In this document: piece after piece, positions 51,636 through 60,596 of the stretch
Numbering within the stretch: the first letter of the stretch is position 1
Layout: each line of letters starts with the position of its first letter
Program-made: the position numbers and the translations under genes
NCBI GenBank assembly: GCA_041660405.1
Contig: JBAZWL010000023.1
Span: 9,968-73,967 of the forward strand
Direction: 5' to 3'
Length of the DNA: 64,000 nucleotides
Source: Taibaiella sp041660405
GTDB lineage: Bacteria > Bacteroidota > Bacteroidia > Chitinophagales > Chitinophagaceae
The notes under the pieces: generated by a model
Databases searched by the model: none
The model's input: the letters and a program-made list of their open reading frames with translations, nothing else
What the model was told of the DNA's origin: nothing

Positions 51636-54224
51636 TTATTTCTTAGCTATTTTGGAATGATAAATCACACCTGTATTATTGCTGATGGAAAGATTATAAA
51701 TGCCTGGAATCAATCCTGAAAGTTGTATCAGTGTTTTATTAAACCCTTTAACAGTATACATTTCAGACTTGCGAACTACTCGACCCATTACATCTGTCAA
51801 ACGGAAGTTTAGCAATTCCTGTTTGTCCGTATTGTGTTCAATAGTCAATTGGCCTTCAGTTGGATTAGGGTAGCAATTGAAGGATGACTTATTGCTGTAG
51901 TCAAGAGAACGGATGGTCGAGAATGTACTATTGCCATCTCTATCCTCCTGTACGAGGCGATAGTAATTTATACCACTTGCCGGGTCTTTGTCCGTATAAG
52001 AATAGGATAGGGTGATATCGCTATAACCGTCATCTGCTTTGGTTTCAACTCTTCCTATTGCATTAAATTCTTTTCCGTCATTGCTGCGTTCTACAGTGAA
52101 GCCTGAATTGTTACGCTCACTAGCTGTAGCCCATGCAAGCATTGCAGTTTGCTCTTTCCTTGTAGCGGTAAAGGAACTAAATACAACAGGTAATGGAGTA
52201 CTACCTGCATTGTTGGCGTGCACATAAAAATAGCTGAAAGAAGGCGTAAAGAAAGTCACTCTCCAGTATTGGAATACAGCATCCCATGTCACGCTTGTTG
52301 GCGTTATTAAGGTTGAAGTTCCACTACCTAATGGCCCGCCGCTTACTTTAGTAATTCTGAGGGTATCCATTCCAGCTATATCCGTAGGGTTCTGGGGCAA
52401 CAAAGGATAACCGTTCAACGATGCATAAGCATTATATTGATTGAAGTCACTTTGTTTAAAATACAAAGTCACTGTTCCGGTTCCATTTGTCTGTGGTACC
52501 ATTTCATAAAAGCGGGCTACATAAGGCCTTCCAAGAGATACCGGTACACTTGCCAGTACAGTTGTAGAGGCAGTAATAGTGCCCAACGCAACATTCTGTT
52601 GCATGGAAGTGATAAGACCACAAGTACCATTGTAGAAAGATTGTACTCCACCAGATACTGAACTACTGGTACTGGTTGTAGTTCCTACAACAGAAACGCC
52701 ACTTATATTTGATTGAGCCATATTGGGTGACACTGTTACTAGGACAGTATCTTTACCTGTGCAACTGTTCGCATCGGTAGCAGTTACTATATACGACGTA
52801 GTAGCAGTGGGGCTTACCGTTTGAGAAGCACCATTAAGACTTCCGGGTTGCCATTGGTAAGTATATCCCGGAGTGCCACCAACTGCAATAGCCACGAGGC
52901 CTGTAGATGCTCCGCTGCAAATAGTAATATCGGAAGGTGCTACTGCCTGTACGGCTGTAGGTTGTGTAAGTGTGAAATTACGGGTTGTCTGGCAAGTGAG
53001 ATTATCAGTGACTGTAACCGTATAAACGGTTCCTGCCGAAAGGCCAGTACCGGTTGCTCCGCTGCCGCCACTGGGGGACCAGCTGTATTGATATGGGGGG
53101 ATACCTCCGGAAGCAACTACGGTTGCCGTTCCGTTACTGCCACCAAAACAACTCACGGTAGTTTGCGAGCCTGTAGTAGTTGGATTATCAATGGTGAGGG
53201 TGGCACTATTGGAATTAGCTGAACCACAGGTTCCGGTAACAACGCAGCGGTATGTATATCCACTCATACCAGCCGTTGCACCAGTTACGGTTAACGTCGC
53301 AGTAGTAGCATTGCTGTAAGGAGCACCATTGGTTATGTTTGTAAAACCAGAACCTGTGTTGACCTGCCATTGATAAGTAAGACCTGTTCCGGTAGCCGTA
53401 GCAGGAAATGTGGTACTGCCGTTGAGACAAATAGTCCTGTTAGGTGGGTTCCCGGTAATCGATGGTGCAACACAGGCAACACAACTGAAAGTAAAGGGTA
53501 GAGGTAAAGAGAAAGGCGAGGTATCATTTACATTCCAGTTGGAGGCATTAAAGATTGCTGTTCTGAGTTGAGCAGGCGAAGCTGAGGTCACGGTACCATT
53601 GTAAGTAGCATTGTCAACTTCTGGGGTGATTGCTAAAGAATTGGTAGCATTCAGTGCTGCTGGTAATGTGGAAGTCGCAGAGTTAACATCACATTGGTTA
53701 ACTACCGCATCCCAGCCACCGTTCATATTGAGACCGGTAAGTAGTGTGGGGGAAGCCGTTGAACCCTGATAGGCGAAGATCTCATCCCCGCCGACTGCAA
53801 GGCTCATATAAGTACCCGCTATCGAAACCTGGGTCTGTACACCGGTTACAGTACCGGTAGAAGCAGTTAGAGTAGTCTGGCATTGGATCTTTATCTGCGT
53901 ACCACAAGGAAGGGCAGTGCTGGCTGTCCATTTAATAATCCCATCCGAAAGAGCACCGGTGTTGGCTCCGCAAGATCCCGGGTTAGCGCTTTGAAAGCCG
54001 GTAAAACTTCCGCCGGAACACCAACCGAAGTCCGTAAAAAAGATTTCGGTACTTGCACTTACCGACGTCAAAAGGATGAAAGAAAATTCATCATTAGTGA
54101 TCGAATCCGTGTTGTATCCTACAATGGAGATATCGCCGGCAACTAAAGAGGTTTGAGCATTTACTTTTATCTGTGGGAGCAAGAAAGCAAATGAAAGAGC
54201 AATTAAAAAGTGAATTTTTTTCAT
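51636..54224 (-). CDS. SprB-repeat secreted protein with T9SS type A sorting domain
   Basis: An 862-residue exported protein with signal MKKIHFLIALSFAFLLPQIKVNAQ. The N-terminal domain (VAGDISIVGYNTDSITNDEFSFILLT, TEIFFTDFGW) is a beta domain common in surface proteins of this phylum. Ig-like and SprB-repeat modules follow (VSCFGGSNGTATVVASGGIPPYQYSWSPSG; TYQWQPGSLNGASQTVSPTATTSYIVTATD), then a fibronectin-like domain (FSSFTATRKEQTAMLAWATASERNNSGFTVERSNDGKEF) and a T9SS sorting domain (CYPNPTEGQLTIEHN, GLIPGIYNLSISNNTG). SprB repeats occur in the gliding adhesin. It is the last gene of the tail-collar operon, 84 bases after the formyltransferase, and may carry or display the collar-type proteins. 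That link is inference. Confidence 0.88.
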   Translation of the reverse strand: MKKIHFLIALSFAFLLPQIKVNAQTSLVAGDISIVGYNTDSITNDEFSFILLTSVSASTEIFFTDFGWCSGGSFTGFQSANPGSCGANTGALSDGIIKWTASTALPCGTQIKIQCQTTLTASTGTVTGVQTQVSIAGTYMSLAVGGDEIFAYQGSTASPTLLTGLNMNGGWDAVVNQCDVNSATSTLPAALNATNSLAITPEVDNATYNGTVTSASPAQLRTAIFNASNWNVNDTSPFSLPLPFTFSCVACVAPSITGNPPNRTICLNGSTTFPATATGTGLTYQWQVNTGSGFTNITNGAPYSNATTATLTVTGATAGMSGYTYRCVVTGTCGSANSNSATLTIDNPTTTGSQTTVSCFGGSNGTATVVASGGIPPYQYSWSPSGGSGATGTGLSAGTVYTVTVTDNLTCQTTRNFTLTQPTAVQAVAPSDITICSGASTGLVAIAVGGTPGYTYQWQPGSLNGASQTVSPTATTSYIVTATDANSCTGKDTVLVTVSPNMAQSNISGVSVVGTTTSTSSSVSGGVQSFYNGTCGLITSMQQNVALGTITASTTVLASVPVSLGRPYVARFYEMVPQTNGTGTVTLYFKQSDFNQYNAYASLNGYPLLPQNPTDIAGMDTLRITKVSGGPLGSGTSTLITPTSVTWDAVFQYWRVTFFTPSFSYFYVHANNAGSTPLPVVFSSFTATRKEQTAMLAWATASERNNSGFTVERSNDGKEFNAIGRVETKADDGYSDITLSYSYTDKDPASGINYYRLVQEDRDGNSTFSTIRSLDYSNKSSFNCYPNPTEGQLTIEHNTDKQELLNFRLTDVMGRVVRKSEMYTVKGFNKTLIQLSGLIPGIYNLSISNNTGVIYHSKIAKK

Positions 54225-54308
54225 AAAAAACGTATTTGGCTATTGGTAAATCATTGTGGGTATCGAATACCCCTTATACTTAAATTTATTGTATTAACTT
54301 TTTCAGGA

Positions 54309-55232
54309 TCAGGAAAACACCATGCCCTTTTGTATACCAAATCCGGCTAAAGCAAAACCGGGTATAAATCCTTCTTCTGTAAACAACACATCAACCCTGA
54401 TCACTGTATTTTTAGCGCAAGCAATTCTTAGTCCGTTGGAATCATCCACGCTGAGAATAGTACCTGGCTTAGTGTTCTGTTGGTCTGCCGCTTCTACTAC
54501 AGAAACGTAAGACAAACCAATCATCCAATTGTTCAGTTTTGCCGGCGCTCCTTTATTCCAGGGGTTACAGGCATTCACCAAACGAGCCACTGTTGTTGCA
54601 TCCATGGTAGTCCAGTCGATCCATAAGTCTTTCGGTTGTGGACGGCTGTACCAGGAAGCTTTAGTACTATCCTGCGGCATGCCGGTCATATGATTGATCT
54701 GCATCAGTTGCAGTAATTTACTACTCAATTCGGCTCCGCTAAAGCCTAGCTGTGACACCAACATACCGAAAGTGGTTGCCGGATGAACCGGGACTTTGCT
54801 GGTAAGCAATATCGGTCCATCATCCATTTCACTGGTCATCTGGTGTACCGTAACGCCACCTTCCTTCACACCGTTTTTGATCATCCAGAAAAGTGGGTTA
54901 GCCCCCCGGTATTCCGGAAGGGGCGCATAGTGAAAATTGATGAAGCCGAAGCGGGGCTTCATCAGGGCAGTGTCTGGTATCTTCCATGGGAAGGTTTTAA
55001 CCCATACCGCATCCGGGTTAGCTTGCTGTATCCACTGCTCCAGATCACCGGAAAAAGTGCTTTTACGGAAAAGCATGAGCGGTACCTTAAACTGGTTACA
55101 CATCATGCTGACTACAGCTTGTACTTCACTTTGTCTGGCCGTCATGCCCACACCTGTTACGAGGTTCATCTGGATCATCTGACTCAATGCGGGTAAGGCT
55201 AATCGGTCATTACAGAGTATCAATAATTTCAT
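54309..55232 (-). CDS. formyltransferase-family protein
   Basis: A 307-residue cytoplasmic protein of the methionyl-tRNA/ArnA-type formyltransferase fold. The catalytic residues are present: asparagine 99 and histidine 101 in FINFHYAPLPEYRGANPLFW, and aspartate 137 in TSEMDDGPIL. The C-terminal part (WIDWTTMDATTVARLVNACNPWNKGAPAK) resembles the Fmt C-terminal domain. A housekeeping Fmt would normally begin with a different N-terminal motif and lie elsewhere, so this is probably a special formyltransferase for an amino sugar or peptide made in this locus. It starts 3 bases after the binding-protein-fold gene. Confidence 0.85.
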   Translation of the reverse strand: MKLLILCNDRLALPALSQMIQMNLVTGVGMTARQSEVQAVVSMMCNQFKVPLMLFRKSTFSGDLEQWIQQANPDAVWVKTFPWKIPDTALMKPRFGFINFHYAPLPEYRGANPLFWMIKNGVKEGGVTVHQMTSEMDDGPILLTSKVPVHPATTFGMLVSQLGFSGAELSSKLLQLMQINHMTGMPQDSTKASWYSRPQPKDLWIDWTTMDATTVARLVNACNPWNKGAPAKLNNWMIGLSYVSVVEAADQQNTKPGTILSVDDSNGLRIACAKNTVIRVDVLFTEEGFIPGFALAGFGIQKGMVFS

Positions 55233-55235
55233 GGA

Positions 55236-56387
55236 TCAGGAACAGAGATAATTATTGAACCAACCTGAGGAAACACCCTGCGGCTGGTCCTGCAATACTT
55301 TTACATGCTCTTCGGCAGCTACTTCTACTTTGTTGTGTATCCTGATCCCAGTCTTAGCATCATCATCTTTCTGTATCTCTGCAAAATACAACGGACCATA
55401 AGTAGTCCGGGTTTCCGGATGAAAGGCTACTGTTCCTCTTGGGCTTTCATAAGACCAGTTTTGCAATATCTCGGCAATCACCTCATCACGACTTCCTTGA
55501 CCGGCGAAGAGGCGGGCACAAACCATACCAGCCTCCCAGCCCAAAAGATGAAAAACGTTGGCCACTTTATTCTTTTGTTGCAGCATGCTTTGTTTAAACG
55601 CCGTATTAGGCTCCTGGTCCAATATAGATGACCAGGGTATATAAGCAAAGAATTTTGCCGCGGGCAGGGTATAGGTAGCCATAGTCTGTTCTTCGGCCAT
55701 AAAAGAAGAACAATAGAACTCCATATCTTCCGGCAATTGTTCTGCCGACAGATTATTGACAAACAAAGATGCCAGGTAAGTACTGAAACAAGCAGCAACA
55801 CGGGCATTCTGTTTTTCCCGTACAGCCTCCATAAAAGGCTGCACGGAAAATTCAGATTCTTTATAATGGCTTATAAAATTATGAACTATGGCACCGCCGC
55901 CGTCCTGGGTTCCTTTTGCATAAGCACTGGGACCGCTGTAGCCACCATCATAAAATGAGGTTGCCAGTATGACATCACTTTGGTTTTCGGCCGCTTTTTT
56001 CCCAGACAGGTAACTGGAATGAATGCCTTGCAGTGATATGTGCAGGCTTCCTTTACCAGGCTCGTCGATAGGATAACTCATTCCCGGATCGAGGACAATC
56101 AGTGTTTTGCCCGCAGTTTCCATAAGCGGATAAAGCACGGCAGCATTGCCCGGCGACAAATAAGCCACGACACAATCTACTTCATCCTGCAACAACAGCT
56201 TTTCTGCTTTAGCATAGATCAGCTTTTTGTCCTCACCAAATCCTATATTCTCTGGGATGGTCTTTATTCCTTCATTACCGTCGTAAGCTAACCTGCAGCG
56301 CAAACCATCCAGTAAATCGAAACCCATTGCCGGATAATCAGTTGAACGTGGCAATAATATTCCGATTCTCTTTTCCATAGTATTCAT
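55236..56387 (-). CDS. periplasmic-binding-protein-fold protein without signal peptide
   Basis: A 383-residue protein with the type I periplasmic binding protein fold used by branched-chain amino acid receptors (EKRIGILLPRSTDYPAMGFDLLDGLR at the start, LLQDEVDCVVAYLSPGNAAVLYPLMETAGKTLIVLDPG, VARVAACFSTYLASLF-type region and HLLGWEAGMVCARL). Unlike transport receptors it starts directly with the first strand and has no signal peptide, so it should stay in the cytoplasm. It probably binds a small ligand as a sensor or carries a substrate to the formyltransferase encoded 3 bases downstream; this is inference. An alternative start is the ATG at residue 4. No permease is near. Confidence 0.75.
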   Translation of the reverse strand: MNTMEKRIGILLPRSTDYPAMGFDLLDGLRCRLAYDGNEGIKTIPENIGFGEDKKLIYAKAEKLLLQDEVDCVVAYLSPGNAAVLYPLMETAGKTLIVLDPGMSYPIDEPGKGSLHISLQGIHSSYLSGKKAAENQSDVILATSFYDGGYSGPSAYAKGTQDGGGAIVHNFISHYKESEFSVQPFMEAVREKQNARVAACFSTYLASLFVNNLSAEQLPEDMEFYCSSFMAEEQTMATYTLPAAKFFAYIPWSSILDQEPNTAFKQSMLQQKNKVANVFHLLGWEAGMVCARLFAGQGSRDEVIAEILQNWSYESPRGTVAFHPETRTTYGPLYFAEIQKDDDAKTGIRIHNKVEVAAEEHVKVLQDQPQGVSSGWFNNYLCS

Positions 56388-56435
56388 TTTTTTAGAATAA
56401 CTTATCGTCTTATCAATTGAAATCTCTCGTACAAT

Positions 56436-56972
56436 CTAGTTTCTGGCCGGGAACACGCCATACATACAGATAATATATTCCAGCCCCAAATAAGCTGGCA
56501 CTATATTATAAGGTATACCACTTCCTGCGTTGGTCATTTGGATCGCAACATTGAATGGTTTCATTTGTACGCCAAGAGCAGCCGAATAGCCGCTTCCGTT
56601 AGCTGCATATATAGCACCTTCCGGATTGGATACAGCCCCGGTATCATCATAGCTGGCTGGATGCGTAACGATTTGCTCCGGATGTATATGAGCAGGCATC
56701 TGGTTTAAGTCAAGGGTTATATTTTCAGAACCGCCAAACTGCCCCAAAGTATAGGAAGATAGCCCAGGTCCATTACCTGCACCTACTACTCTCCTTCCGG
56801 AAAGATTAGGTAATGCGAATGTTGTGGTACCATTTCCACCATATGTGGTGCCTAATATTGAGAACAAAGCTGTGTTCGAGGCTATATTGATAATCTGCCC
56901 CTGGCAATTGGCCCAGTTCTTGGGGGCAAAATTGCCCGCAAATAATGTTGTATATCCTATTACGCCTTCCAT
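56436..56972 (-). CDS. phage tail collar domain protein (MdpB-like), third of three
   Basis: A 178-residue protein with the tail-collar module: GYTTLFAGNFAPKNWANCQGQIINIASNTALFSILGTTYGGNGTTTFALPNLSGRRVVGAGNG, then GGSENITLDLNQMPAHIH and a tail with YNIVPAYLGLEYIICMYGVFPARN. It is the microcystin-dependent-protein (MdpB) form found in many bacteria outside phages. No signal peptide is visible. The three tandem copies are alike at both ends but differ in the middle variable part, which may be the ligand-facing zone. It follows its sister gene by 21 bases. Confidence 0.88.
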   Translation of the reverse strand: MEGVIGYTTLFAGNFAPKNWANCQGQIINIASNTALFSILGTTYGGNGTTTFALPNLSGRRVVGAGNGPGLSSYTLGQFGGSENITLDLNQMPAHIHPEQIVTHPASYDDTGAVSNPEGAIYAANGSGYSAALGVQMKPFNVAIQMTNAGSGIPYNIVPAYLGLEYIICMYGVFPARN

Positions 56973-56993
56973 TGTTTTTAGATTTTTTAGGGT

Positions 56994-57542
56994 TTAACTT
57001 CTGCTTGGAAATATGCCTTCCACAGCAATGATATAATTCATGGCAAGGTAAGGTGACAAATTGCTCACCGGGTTACTGCCTCCAGCTACGGGAGAATTGG
57101 TCATTGTCGTGGTTTGCGCCATCTGGCCATCGCCTACAGCAGTGGTATAACGACCGGTAATGTCCGCAGGTACATTTCCCTGGGGATTGCTTTGATTGCC
57201 ACTATCATTGAAGCCGCCGGGCGCTCCTGTAACGGAAGTGGTCATGTGATTGTGCGCGGGCAGATTGGATACCAGCAGTGTATTATTTTCCGTACCGGCC
57301 ACTTGTCCCAAAAGGTAATTGGACAAGCCCGGGCCCTGCCCGGTACCTACTGCAGATCTTCCCCGCAGATCGGGTAATGCAAAAGTGGTTTGTCCGTCAC
57401 CGCCATAAGTTGTTCCCAACAATGCGAACAATGCGGTATTTTCAGCTATGCTTTGCAGGGAGCCATCGCAGAAAGCCCAACTACGGGGCGCAAAATTTCC
57501 GGCGAATATAGTCACTGTAGCTAAATAAGGTTCTATAAACAT
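56994..57542 (-). CDS. phage tail collar domain protein (MdpB-like), second of three
   Basis: A 182-residue homologue of the flanking genes: ATVTIFAGNFAPRSWAFCDGSLQSIAENTALFALLGTTYGGDGQTTFALPDLRGRSAVGTGQGPG, then GTENNTLLVSNLPAHNH and LSPYLAMNYIIAVEGIFPSRS. The middle (TGAPGGFNDSGNQSNPQGNVPADITG) differs from its sisters. No signal peptide. Probably forms trimers like other collar proteins. Whether it is exported, and by what route, is not visible in the sequence. Confidence 0.88.
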   Translation of the reverse strand: MFIEPYLATVTIFAGNFAPRSWAFCDGSLQSIAENTALFALLGTTYGGDGQTTFALPDLRGRSAVGTGQGPGLSNYLLGQVAGTENNTLLVSNLPAHNHMTTSVTGAPGGFNDSGNQSNPQGNVPADITGRYTTAVGDGQMAQTTTMTNSPVAGGSNPVSNLSPYLAMNYIIAVEGIFPSRS

Positions 57543-57591
57543 TTCCTGAATGAATTAAAATTGTGAGTGAATGTGAGTAAAAATCCAGGAT

Positions 57592-58131
57592 TTAGTTTCT
57601 GGATGGGAATATACCATACATACAGATAACATAATTGAGTGCCAGGTAGGGTGATTCGTTACTAAAAGGTATATTGGCACCAGCCACACCTATCGTAACA
57701 TTGTAGGTAGGTGACTTCATCACAATGTCAGGAACACCACTGCTATAACCATTAGTAAGCATACCCGGAAAGTTACCACCAGGTTCTCCGGTGGCGCCAT
57801 CGGTAGCATTGGCCTGTAACGCTACACTCGCATTTCCGTTGTGATTGTGCGGAGGTATATTGCTGATTGTAAGCGTTGTTGTTGGCTTACCGGACATCTC
57901 TCCTAACTGGTAATTTTCTCCGCCAGCCAGTTGCCCTGTACCTAAAGGCAGTCTGCCCCTGAGGTCAGGCAATCCGAATGTAACGCGTCCATCACCGCCA
58001 TAGGTTGTTCCCAACAAAGAGAACAGTGCCGTATTCTGTGCGATGGAGAGCAGCTGGCCATAACAATATGCCCAGTTTTTAGGTGCGAAATCAGCAGCCC
58101 ACGTAGTGACTACCGCCATGGTACCTTCCAT
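57592..58131 (-). CDS. phage tail collar domain protein (MdpB-like), first of three
   Basis: A 179-residue homologue. I start at MEGTMAVVTTWAADFAPKNW because this matches the start of its sisters; a longer frame runs back to 58284 across a large inverted repeat and is unlikely to be translated. It contains YCYGQLLSIAQNTALFSLLGTTYGGDGRVTFGLPDLRGRLPLGTGQLAGG, then TTTLTISNIPPHNHNG and SPYLALNYVICMYGIFPSRN. It is the first gene of the operon and follows a 5' leader with a 16-base-pair hairpin. Confidence 0.88.
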   Translation of the reverse strand: MEGTMAVVTTWAADFAPKNWAYCYGQLLSIAQNTALFSLLGTTYGGDGRVTFGLPDLRGRLPLGTGQLAGGENYQLGEMSGKPTTTLTISNIPPHNHNGNASVALQANATDGATGEPGGNFPGMLTNGYSSGVPDIVMKSPTYNVTIGVAGANIPFSNESPYLALNYVICMYGIFPSRN

Positions 58132-58261
58132 AATGAAATTGGTTTTAATGTGAGTTAAATGGTTAAAAGAACGAAAGTGGTACTGTATTCCAATGTGAAA
58201 AATTATTGGAACAAGCTGGATTTCCGCACTCCAAAAGTAATTCCGGATCATGCCATCCAAC

Positions 58262-58303
58262 CCCGTATAAATACCTGAATTCAAAAACAGGTGTTTATAC
58301 GGG
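58262..58303. promoter_or_regulatory. 16-base-pair inverted repeat in the leader of the tail-collar operon
   Basis: CCCGTATAAATACCTG pairs with CAGGTGTTTATACGGG around a 10-base loop, with one T-G pair on the plus strand. It lies about 130 bases before the first collar gene and 260 bases before the divergent regulator. A short T-rich run follows on the plus side. It could be an operator for a dimeric regulator, an RNA element, or a terminator for a rightward transcript. Confidence 0.5.
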
Positions 58304-58535
58304 TACTCTTTTTAGAGTGGTGCAAATATTTTTTAACCTGAAAAATGCATAATAAGAGATAAAATATTGAACGCCAGTATTTAACTTAACCCGGTATTCA
58401 CATGTTATCTCTTTTGTTTTACATGAATTGTGATTATCTTTATATCGTATTTTTATCCCCTGAAGATTCAACGCGTTTTCATAACCATTAACTATTGTTT
58501 ACTTCCATGAATTAGAAACAACAAACCATTACACT

Positions 58536-58559
58536 ACCAATACCAACACCAACACCAAC
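58536..58559 (+). repeat. four hexamer units (ACCAAC type) just before the NarL-type regulator gene
   Basis: One ACCAAT and three ACCAAC units end 4 bases before the ATG. Repeat number could change by slippage and alter the leader of the regulator gene. Copy number is low, so this is tentative. Confidence 0.5.
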
Positions 58560-58563
58560 CTTT

Positions 58564-59235
58564 ATGAACTACATTAATTTAGCCATAGTTGACGATCAGG
58601 AATTGTTTCGCCAGGGCATTGTTGCGCTGATGAATAAAATACCTGAAGTAAAGCTGTTGGCTGATGTCGCTACGGGGCCCGAGCTGCTCCATTTTTTATC
58701 GAAAACAAACCAGAAGCCAGATATCATACTGATGGATATGGAAATGCCGGAGATGAATGGCATAGAATTAAACCGGGCAATGCGCCAGACTTTCCCGGAA
58801 ATAAAAGTAATCATGCTCACCTTGCATGATCAGGGGAGGTATGTTTTTAAAATGGTGGAAGAAGGTGTATGCGGCTACCTGTCTAAAAATTGCAGTATGG
58901 AAGAGCTTAAGGAAACTATTGTTAAAGTATATACTTCAGGTTTTTTCTTTACAGAAATGATTAAAAGTGCTTTACAACACTCTTCCGATTTCAAGAGAAA
59001 GCAACGTACTCTTTTTAACAACCATTTGACTGATCTTACTTTAAGGGAAAAGGAAATAATGAACCTGATCTGCAAGGAATATACCAATGCAGAAATTGCC
59101 GACAAGTTATATATCAGTCCACGTACTGTGGAAGGTCATCGCAATAATCTGTTGCTAAAAACCGGAAGCAAAAATACAGCTGGCCTTGTTGTCTTTGCGA
59201 TTAAGCATGGTATTTATGATGTGGTTATTCATTAA
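58564..59235 (+). CDS. NarL/FixJ-type response regulator
   Basis: A 223-residue regulator: receiver (aspartate 58 in IILMDMEMPEMNG, LTLHDQGRYVFKM, CGYLSKN) and LuxR-type HTH (LTDLTLREKEIMNLICKEYTNAEIADKLYISPRTVEGHRNNLLLKTGSKN). It has no kinase gene beside it and is divergent from the tail-collar operon, so it is a candidate regulator of that operon. A strong terminator follows. The leader has a short hexamer repeat, and the ATG is the only reasonable start. Confidence 0.92.
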   Translation: MNYINLAIVDDQELFRQGIVALMNKIPEVKLLADVATGPELLHFLSKTNQKPDIILMDMEMPEMNGIELNRAMRQTFPEIKVIMLTLHDQGRYVFKMVEEGVCGYLSKNCSMEELKETIVKVYTSGFFFTEMIKSALQHSSDFKRKQRTLFNNHLTDLTLREKEIMNLICKEYTNAEIADKLYISPRTVEGHRNNLLLKTGSKNTAGLVVFAIKHGIYDVVIH

Positions 59236-59279
59236 TAAAAGAGCACTGAAGCAATTGCCCTACTTAAAGAGAAATTATC

Positions 59280-59309
59280 AAAGCCACTGTTTATCAGTGG
59301 CTTTTTTTT
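59280..59309 (+). terminator. rho-independent terminator of the NarL-type regulator
   Basis: AAAGCCACTG pairs with CAGTGGCTTT around TTTAT, followed by a T run. A textbook terminator 44 bases after the gene stop. Confidence 0.9.
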
Positions 59310-59456
59310 ATGCCTAGCCATATTATACCACCACAAAATATAACGCTACCTCGTAACTTATGAAGTACTGCTGCAAGTATTAGCACACCAGTTGCAACAC
59401 AAACCACTTGCTTATCCTGCTAAACCATACAGGAAAGAATTTGTTTATGGTATCAC

Positions 59457-60548
59457 ATGGTATTAACAGATATTATTATTGAAAAGATCAGGACTGAAGG
59501 GCCTATAAGTTTCCGCAACTTCATGGATATGTGCCTTTACTATCCGGGTCTTGGTTACTATATTTCTGACCGTGAAAAAGTTGGTACAGGCGGCGACTTC
59601 TATACTACCGGCAACCTGACAAGTTCCTTTGGTGCTATTGTAGCCAGGCAAATGGAGGAAATGTGGCATTTGATGGGTAAAAAAGACTTTACCATTGTAG
59701 AGTATGGTGCCGGAATGGGTTTCCTTTGTCACGATATCATAAATTATCTGAAGAGTGATCCGGACTTATATCATAACCTGCGGTATTGTATTATAGAGAA
59801 AAGCCCGTTTATGCAACAGAAAGAAAAAGAACATCTTTCTGAAAAGGTAAGTTGGTACGACACTATCAACGATATTCCGGGACAGATAGATTGTGTGTTT
59901 TCAAATGAAGTGGTCGATAATTTTCCTGTTCATCAAGTTGTTATGGAACGGCAGCTCATGGAAGTTTTCGTTGATTATAACAGTGGGTTCACGGAAGTAT
60001 TAAGACCGGCCAGTCAGGAGGTAAATATGTATTTTAATGCATTAGGAGTAACCCTACCGGAAGGCTATAGGACTGAGGTTAATCTTGATGCAATAGCATG
60101 GATTAAAAACATAGCCCAATGTATACAGACAGGATTTGTGATTACTATAGATTATGGTGATTTTTCGGAAAAACTCTATAAACCTCATAGAAGTCGTGGA
60201 ACGGTTGTGAGCTATAATAAGCACAAGGTTTCAGAGAATATTTATTCCAATCCGGGTGAACAGGATATCACAGCGCATGTTAATTTTAGCGCCTTATCAC
60301 ATTGGGGGTCAATGGAAGGATTGGTAAATTGCGGGCTTACTCCTCAGGCATGTTTTTTGGTGTCATTAGGGTTTCATGAGCATATAAGAGAAATGGATGT
60401 TCAGCAAGGTAAAGATATGCTGCAAATAGCCAGGGAGCTGGCTTTTATTAATCATACTTTATTGTTTGAGATGGGCAACAAGTTCAAGGTTCTTATACAG
60501 TCCAAAGGCTTACCTGATGTTACACTTAGCGGACTTAAAATAATTTAA
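59457..60548 (+). CDS. class I SAM-dependent methyltransferase, MidA/NDUFAF7-like
   Basis: A 363-residue protein of the DUF185 family. Landmarks are GPISFRNFMDMCLYYPGLGYY (the P-x-x-GYY start), KVGTGGDFYTTGNLTSSFGAIVARQ, VEYGAGMGFLCHDI (SAM site), VFSNEVVDNFPVHQV and GFVITIDYGD. Eukaryotic MidA/NDUFAF7 methylates an arginine of a complex I subunit, and bacterial homologues are presumed protein methyltransferases. Whether this one acts on NADH dehydrogenase is unproven. The gene stands alone, with a terminator-bearing gene upstream and a converging small gene downstream. Confidence 0.88.
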   Translation: MVLTDIIIEKIRTEGPISFRNFMDMCLYYPGLGYYISDREKVGTGGDFYTTGNLTSSFGAIVARQMEEMWHLMGKKDFTIVEYGAGMGFLCHDIINYLKSDPDLYHNLRYCIIEKSPFMQQKEKEHLSEKVSWYDTINDIPGQIDCVFSNEVVDNFPVHQVVMERQLMEVFVDYNSGFTEVLRPASQEVNMYFNALGVTLPEGYRTEVNLDAIAWIKNIAQCIQTGFVITIDYGDFSEKLYKPHRSRGTVVSYNKHKVSENIYSNPGEQDITAHVNFSALSHWGSMEGLVNCGLTPQACFLVSLGFHEHIREMDVQQGKDMLQIARELAFINHTLLFEMGNKFKVLIQSKGLPDVTLSGLKII

Positions 60549-60596
60549 AAAACAAAGAAAAGGAGTCAGTAGGGAAAAGAACGAAAAGAGTAGGGC

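Noticed and set aside
56436..58131. Prophage or tailocin remnant suggested by three tail-collar genes
   Set aside because: No capsid, terminase, baseplate, sheath, integrase or lysis gene lies nearby, and the neighbours are metabolic and T9SS genes.
57592..58284. Longer, 230-residue version of the first tail-collar protein
   Set aside because: The extra N-terminus crosses the leader inverted repeat and has no counterpart in the two sister proteins.
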